DNA of 64,000 nucleotides from Lederbergia citri. GTDB taxonomy: Bacteria > Bacillota > Bacilli > Bacillales > Bacillaceae_C. Where the stretch lies: contig NZ_JAGYPG010000002.1 in the NCBI RefSeq assembly GCF_018343625.1, positions 1,469,280 to 1,533,279 on the forward strand, written 5' to 3'. The position numbers and the translations under genes are program-made. The notes beneath the pieces are model-generated. The model worked only from the letters and a program-made list of their open reading frames with translations, ran no database searches and was not told where the DNA came from. Below are positions 59,435 through 64,000 of this stretch, in pieces. The number at the start of each line of letters is the position of its first letter. Within the stretch, counting starts at the first letter, position 1.

Positions 59435-61333
59435 CTATTCACCTGAAACTTTAGCAATTTTTCCATGCTCTATATATACAAGTAAGATAGAAATATCCGC
59501 AGGGTTTACTCCTGAAATACGAGATGCTTGAGCAATCGACAATGGACGGACTTTATTAAGCTTTTGACGAGCTTCGGTCGCAATTCCATTAATCGCGTCA
59601 TAGTCGATGTTTTCTGGGATTTTTTTGTCTTCTAGTTTTTTCAGTTTTTCAACTTGCTGAAGTGATTTTTCAATATAGCCTTCATATTTGATTTGGATTT
59701 CAACTTGCTCAATGACTTCTTTTGGCAACTCTTGTTCAGGAGGTGTCAATTCAATGATTTGAGCATATGACATTTCTGGACGCTTTAATAGATCAGATGC
59801 TCGGATACCGTCCTTCAATGGACTTCCGCCTGAATTGATGATCATTTCTTGTGTTTTTTCATTTGGCTTTAAAATAACAGAGCGAAGTCTGTTAATTTCA
59901 GCCTCTATCGCCGCTTTTTTATTTAAATACTTCTCATATCTTTCATCTGAAATAAGCCCGATTTCATGGCCGATTTCTGTTAAACGCAAATCTGCATTAT
60001 CGTGACGCAATAGAAGACGATATTCTGCACGGGAAGTAAGAAGGCGATATGGTTCATTCGTTCCTTTCGTCACGAGATCATCAATGAGAACGCCGATATA
60101 ACCGTCAGAGCGGCTTAAAATGACTTCCTCTTTACCTAAAATTTTTCTAGCAGCATTAATTCCCGCCATGATTCCTTGTGCAGACGCTTCTTCATAGCCG
60201 GACGTACCGTTAATTTGTCCAGCTGTATACAAATTCTTTATTTTTTTCGTTTCAAGTGTCGGCCAAAGTTGAGTTGGAATGATAGCATCATATTCAATCG
60301 CATATCCAGGACGCATCATTTTTGCATTTTCCAAACCAGGGACTGTCGCGATGATTTGGTGCTGAACTTCTTCTGGCAAACTCGTTGAAAGTCCTTGCAC
60401 ATATACTTCATTCGTATTTCGTCCTTCTGGTTCAAGGAAGATTTGATGTCTTGGCTTATCATTAAAGCGGACAACTTTATCTTCAATAGAAGGGCAATAA
60501 CGAGCTCCTGTTCCTTTTACCATACCGGAAAACATTGGCGCACGATGTAAGTTTTCATCGATGAGCTGATGAGTGCGCAAGTTTGTATACGTGAGCCAGC
60601 ATGGAAGCTGATCCGTAATAAACTTCGTTGTTTCATAACTGAAAGCTCGCGGTTCTTCGTCACCCGGTTGAATTTCAGTTTTGCTGTAATCAATTGTATT
60701 TCCGTTAATACGAGGTGGAGTACCTGTTTTAAACCGTTCCATCTCAAATCCTAGTTCTTCAAGATGCTCAGAAAGCTTAATAGATGGTTGTTGATTATTA
60801 GGACCGCTGGAATATTTTAATTCCCCTAAAATAATTTCACCACGAAGGAATGTTCCTGTCGTAATAATGACGGCTTTTCCACGGAATATGGCACCTGTAT
60901 GGGTAATAACACCTTTACATTCTCCATCTTCTACAATTAATTCATCGACCATACCTTGTAGAAGCGTTAAGTTTGGTTCGTTTTCCAAAGTATTTTTCAT
61001 TTCATGTTGATATTGGAATTTGTCAGCTTGTGCACGCAATGCTTGAACGGCAGGGCCTTTTCCAGTGTTCAACATTCTCATTTGAATATATGTTTTATCG
61101 ATATTTTTGGCCATTTCTCCGCCAAGTGCATCAATTTCTCTTACGACAACCCCTTTTGCAGGGCCACCAATCGATGGGTTACATGGCATGAACGCGACCA
61201 TATCTAGATTTAGTGTCAACATCAACGTTTTGGCGCCCATTCTTGCAGCTGCCAGTCCCGCTTCACAGCCTGCATGTCCTGCACCAATGACGATCACATC
61301 GTATTTACCAGCTTTATATGTTGTTGTTTGCAT
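59435..61333 (-). CDS. mnmG: tRNA uridine-5-carboxymethylaminomethyl modification enzyme MnmG
   Basis: 632 residues. FAD site [46 protein letters not shown]; the [17 protein letters not shown] stretch; and the MnmE-binding C-terminus. With MnmE it makes cmnm5U34 in tRNA wobble positions. Follows mnmE by 32 bases. Confidence 0.98.
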   Translation of the reverse strand: MQTTTYKAGKYDVIVIGAGHAGCEAGLAAARMGAKTLMLTLNLDMVAFMPCNPSIGGPAKGVVVREIDALGGEMAKNIDKTYIQMRMLNTGKGPAVQALRAQADKFQYQHEMKNTLENEPNLTLLQGMVDELIVEDGECKGVITHTGAIFRGKAVIITTGTFLRGEIILGELKYSSGPNNQQPSIKLSEHLEELGFEMERFKTGTPPRINGNTIDYSKTEIQPGDEEPRAFSYETTKFITDQLPCWLTYTNLRTHQLIDENLHRAPMFSGMVKGTGARYCPSIEDKVVRFNDKPRHQIFLEPEGRNTNEVYVQGLSTSLPEEVQHQIIATVPGLENAKMMRPGYAIEYDAIIPTQLWPTLETKKIKNLYTAGQINGTSGYEEASAQGIMAGINAARKILGKEEVILSRSDGYIGVLIDDLVTKGTNEPYRLLTSRAEYRLLLRHDNADLRLTEIGHEIGLISDERYEKYLNKKAAIEAEINRLRSVILKPNEKTQEMIINSGGSPLKDGIRASDLLKRPEMSYAQIIELTPPEQELPKEVIEQVEIQIKYEGYIEKSLQQVEKLKKLEDKKIPENIDYDAINGIATEARQKLNKVRPLSIAQASRISGVNPADISILLVYIEHGKIAKVSGE

Positions 61334-61365
61334 TTTGTTTCACCATCCTTTTTAATTCAAAATAT

Positions 61366-62751
61366 TTATTTACCTAGACAAAACTGTGAAAATAATTGAT
61401 TGATTAAACTTTCTTGTACCGTATCTCCGATGATTTCCCCTAATAATTCCCACGTACGGGTTAGATCAATTTGAATAATATCGATCGGCGTTCCAAAATC
61501 AATTCCATTCAGTACTTCATTGATTGATTGCAGTGCTTGATTCAAAAGAGCGATATGACGGCTATTTGATACATACGTCATGTCACCCGCTTCAATCTGA
61601 CCTTTAAAAAACATATCGGCAATCGCACGTTCCAAATCATCAATGCCTTCTTCCTCAAGGAGAGAGGTCGTTACGATTTGATGATGTTGAGCGATTTTAC
61701 GTACTTCGTCCATATCAATTTTTCTCGGTAAATCCGTTTTATTGACGATGACGATGACGTCCATTCCTTCTGTAGCAGCAAATAATTGTTTATCCTCTTC
61801 AGTGAATTCATCAGCTGAGTTTAAGACGAGTAAAATTAAATCCGCTTTTTTCAGTACCTCTCGGGATCGTTCTACTCCGATTCTTTCAACGATATCCTCT
61901 GTTTCTCTTATCCCTGCTGTATCAACCAAACGCAATGGAACTCCGCGGACATTAACATATTCTTCAATGACATCCCTCGTAGTTCCCGGAATATCAGTCA
62001 CAATTGCTTTATTTTCTTGAACAAGACTATTTAATAGCGACGATTTTCCAACGTTCGGACGGCCAATGATGACGGTCGATAATCCATCACGCAAGATTTT
62101 CCCTTGCTGAGCAGTTTGTAGCAGTTTCTCAAGCTCCTCTTTTATATAGGTTGCTTTTTCAACGAGAATTCGATGCGTCATTTCTTCCACATCATCATAT
62201 TCTGGGTAATCGATATTTACCTCTACATGTGCAACAACTTCAAGGATTTCTTGACGAAGTTTTCCTATTAATTTGGATAGACGCCCTTCCATCTGTCCTA
62301 ATGCTACATTCATCGCGCGGTCTGTTTTCGCTCGAATTAAGTCCATTACCGCTTCCGCCTGTGATAAATCGATACGTCCGTTCAAAAACGCCCGTTTCGT
62401 GAATTCACCAGGCTCCGCTAGTCTAGCTCCTGCATTTAAAGCAAGCTGAAGCACTCGGTTTACAGAAACAATGCCTCCGTGACAATTGATTTCCACAACA
62501 TCTTCTCTCGTAAACGTTCGCGGTGCCCTCATCAAACTGACCATTACTTCCTCAGCAATTTCTTCGGATTTCGGATCGACTATTCTTCCATAATGAATCG
62601 TATGCGTTTCTACCTCTTTTAATTTTTTTCCGCTCGGACTTCGGAATAGTTGGTCGGCAATGGCCACCGCTTCATCCCCGCTTAGTCGTACAATGGCAAT
62701 TGCTCCCTCACCCATCGGAGTCGATATTGCCGCAATCGTATCAAATTCCAT
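61366..62751 (-). CDS. mnmE: tRNA modification GTPase MnmE
   Basis: 461 residues. [20 protein letters not shown]; folate-binding N-domain; GTPase G1 [13 protein letters not shown]3 DTAGIRET, G4 NKTD; C-terminal FCLGK with the catalytic Cys. ATG 62751 is 6 bases from GAGGTG; ATG 62754 is too close. First gene of the mnmE-mnmG-rsmG-noc-soj-spo0J run. A DnaA-box cluster lies directly upstream. Confidence 0.98.
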   Translation of the reverse strand: MEFDTIAAISTPMGEGAIAIVRLSGDEAVAIADQLFRSPSGKKLKEVETHTIHYGRIVDPKSEEIAEEVMVSLMRAPRTFTREDVVEINCHGGIVSVNRVLQLALNAGARLAEPGEFTKRAFLNGRIDLSQAEAVMDLIRAKTDRAMNVALGQMEGRLSKLIGKLRQEILEVVAHVEVNIDYPEYDDVEEMTHRILVEKATYIKEELEKLLQTAQQGKILRDGLSTVIIGRPNVGKSSLLNSLVQENKAIVTDIPGTTRDVIEEYVNVRGVPLRLVDTAGIRETEDIVERIGVERSREVLKKADLILLVLNSADEFTEEDKQLFAATEGMDVIVIVNKTDLPRKIDMDEVRKIAQHHQIVTTSLLEEEGIDDLERAIADMFFKGQIEAGDMTYVSNSRHIALLNQALQSINEVLNGIDFGTPIDIIQIDLTRTWELLGEIIGDTVQESLINQLFSQFCLGK

Positions 62752-62813
62752 CATAATCACCTCTTTCCATTTTTGACTTTATATATATTGATCGCTTTTA
62801 CGCGAAAAAGAGT

Positions 62814-62933
62814 TTATCCCCAAAATAATAGAATAACAAAATTTTCGATTGTGGAAAAGTTATTTTTCCTCGGAAAATTATCCACAACTAAAATAGTCGC
62901 ACTCTATATTTTAACTTATCCACATGTGAATAA
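62814..62933. promoter_or_regulatory. DnaA-box cluster upstream of mnmE
   Basis: Perfect boxes TTATCCACA at 62878-62886 and 62916-62924, a perfect TGTGAATAA (complement TTATTCACA) at 62925-62933 set head-to-head with the last, and one-mismatch boxes TTATCCCCA (62814-62822) and TGTGGAAAA (62850-62858). Five boxes in 120 bases between mnmE and the next gene. No dnaA or dnaN is here, so this is not the main origin. Confidence 0.8.
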
Positions 62934-63010
62934 CAATATTTCGTGATTATTCAAGGTGAACATATTTGTTCATTTCCGCTGATTGCAAGAGTCCTTATAA
63001 ACTTCAATAA

Positions 63011-63042
63011 AAAATCCGAATCATTTTCTCGATTCGGATTTT
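63011..63042 (-). terminator. terminator of the isomerase-like gene
   Basis: AAAATCCGAATC (63011-63022) pairs with GATTCGGATTTT (63031-63042), A/T-runs on both sides. Confidence 0.9.
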
Positions 63043-63047
63043 ACGTA

Positions 63048-63824
63048 TTATACTTTTTTCGTTTCAAATATTTCTTTTATAAATTCTCTTGAATGCAACA
63101 GTTCATTCCGTATATCATTCCATTGGCATTCTATTGAAATTCGCCCGCTGTAATTAGCCTGTTTTAAGCTTTCAGCGAAGCGATTGTATGGATAGTGACC
63201 TGTTCCTGGTGCTAATCGACCTGTATCGGCTACATGGATATGTTTAATATATTCTTTCGCCTCTACTATATTTTCAAGTGATTCTTTTTCCTTATCCATA
63301 TGGTAAAAATCGGCTAATATTTTTATAGATGGCCTGTTAACCTTCTTCGCAAATTCTTCAGCCTCAATCACACTATTAAGGATATTGCTTTCTTTTTTGT
63401 TTAAAGGCTCAATGACTATCGTAATTCCTAGAAGTTCTGCATGGTCTGCAGCTAAGCTTAAAAATTGCAGAATTTGTTCTTCTGCTCGTTCACTGGAAAA
63501 ACCTTCTGGAATGGAGCGCGCACTTCCGCTCCCAAATACAATTATTTCTGCTCCGATTTGATGCACTCTTTGTAAAGCTATTTCAACATAATGTTTAATT
63601 CGATTATGATCAACGGCCTCACCTACAATTTTCATATCTCCTGGTAGAAAGACATTGCAGGCCTCAACTGGAAGTGGACTGTCCTGAAATTTTTTAATGA
63701 TCTCTGCAAATTCGCGGTCACTTTTTTCTGGCATAAGGGACACAACAGTACATTCAATAAAATCAAATCCTGCATCATGAACCATTTTTGCTTGATCAAT
63801 GCCTAAACAGCATCCAAATTTCAT
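63048..63824 (-). CDS. sugar phosphate isomerase/epimerase (xylose isomerase-like TIM barrel)
   Basis: 258 residues, AP_endonuc_2/TIM-barrel family (hydroxypyruvate isomerase or tagatose epimerase-like). MKFGCCLGIDQAKMVHDAGF, IVIEPLNKKESNILN (metal Glu), ILADFYHMDKE (Asp, His), IHVADTGRLAPGTGHYPY and ISIECQWND (last Glu) supply the metal site. GGGGAG is 8 bases before ATG. In B. subtilis jag lies upstream of mnmE, so this gene is an insertion at that junction. 63825-64000 holds no further gene that I can support. Confidence 0.88.
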   Translation of the reverse strand: MKFGCCLGIDQAKMVHDAGFDFIECTVVSLMPEKSDREFAEIIKKFQDSPLPVEACNVFLPGDMKIVGEAVDHNRIKHYVEIALQRVHQIGAEIIVFGSGSARSIPEGFSSERAEEQILQFLSLAADHAELLGITIVIEPLNKKESNILNSVIEAEEFAKKVNRPSIKILADFYHMDKEKESLENIVEAKEYIKHIHVADTGRLAPGTGHYPYNRFAESLKQANYSGRISIECQWNDIRNELLHSREFIKEIFETKKV

Positions 63825-64000
63825 TATGCCAGCTCCCCATATCTATTTTTTAAAAAACCTAAATAAATCTCCATATATAATTTTGTCAGAAAAATTTAGT
63901 TCGTTTTGAACTTGTATAAAATAGGGTGAGCATTTATTTCGTTTTACTTTTTTGCCCGATTCTTTGCCATAACAGGCCCCTTCAGTGTAAATATAATGAT

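Noticed and set aside
62814..62933. Main replication origin oriC
   Set aside because: dnaA and dnaN are not present and no AT-rich unwinding element with DnaA-trios was recognised; a satellite DnaA-box cluster fits better.

Overview
This 64 kb window comes from the chromosome of a low-G+C, endospore-forming member of the Bacillaceae. The evidence is the origin-proximal block mnmE-mnmG-rsmG-noc-soj-spo0J, followed by ychF, rpsF-ssb-rpsR, yybS, gdpP, rplI and dnaC in the order seen in Bacillus subtilis. Spore-linked genes (yyaC, a Spo0E-type phosphatase, two YjcZ-type miniproteins), strong Shine-Dalgarno sites with frequent TTG/GTG starts, and Bacillus-type parS sites agree with this. I cannot name the genus or species from sequence alone.

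Layout. 1-9.5 kb: alpha/beta hydrolase (cut by the window edge), DUF2500, DUF899, a ketone-body pair (3-hydroxybutyrate dehydrogenase and GntP permease, like B. subtilis yxjF/yxjC) next to an RlmA-type methyltransferase, DUF421, a DHFR-like protein and a secreted GH18 chitinase. 9.5-20 kb: an accessory minus-strand run rich in small enzymes (three NUDIX hydrolases plus one relic, four VOC/glyoxalase-fold proteins, two histidine phosphatases, a HAD phosphatase, a methyltransferase, a CPBP-type membrane protein, DinB). 20-27 kb: an orphan helical/membrane protein, a Spo0E-like gene beside a repetitive secreted protein, a PadR-HAAS operon and YjcZ miniproteins. 27-33 kb: complete mrpABCDEFG Na+/H+ antiporter operon. 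33-40 kb: Usp-like protein, a 51-bp tandem repeat array, cadC-cadA metal efflux with a clear promoter and operator, a lipoprotein and an intact IS3/IS150-type element sitting in the lipoprotein gene's terminator. 40-44 kb: helD, a compact promoter-terminator unit, DinB. 44-64 kb: the conserved origin-proximal core, all minus strand except yyaC and an inserted phosphotransferase.

Functionally, the core half covers replication and segregation (DnaC helicase, SSB, Soj/Spo0J/parS, Noc), translation (S6, S18, L9, YchF, MnmE/MnmG tRNA modification, RsmG) and c-di-AMP turnover (GdpP). The most interesting non-gene signals are a five-box DnaA cluster upstream of mnmE, two parS sites, an S6:S18-type autoregulatory leader before rpsF, SD-positioned CTG (and one ATA) initiation codons, the 51-bp repeat array, and an IS in a terminator loop. 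The most interesting protein-level oddity is a secreted five-repeat protein paired with an N-terminally extended Spo0E-like protein. No rRNA, tRNA, CRISPR array, prophage or recognised defence system was seen.
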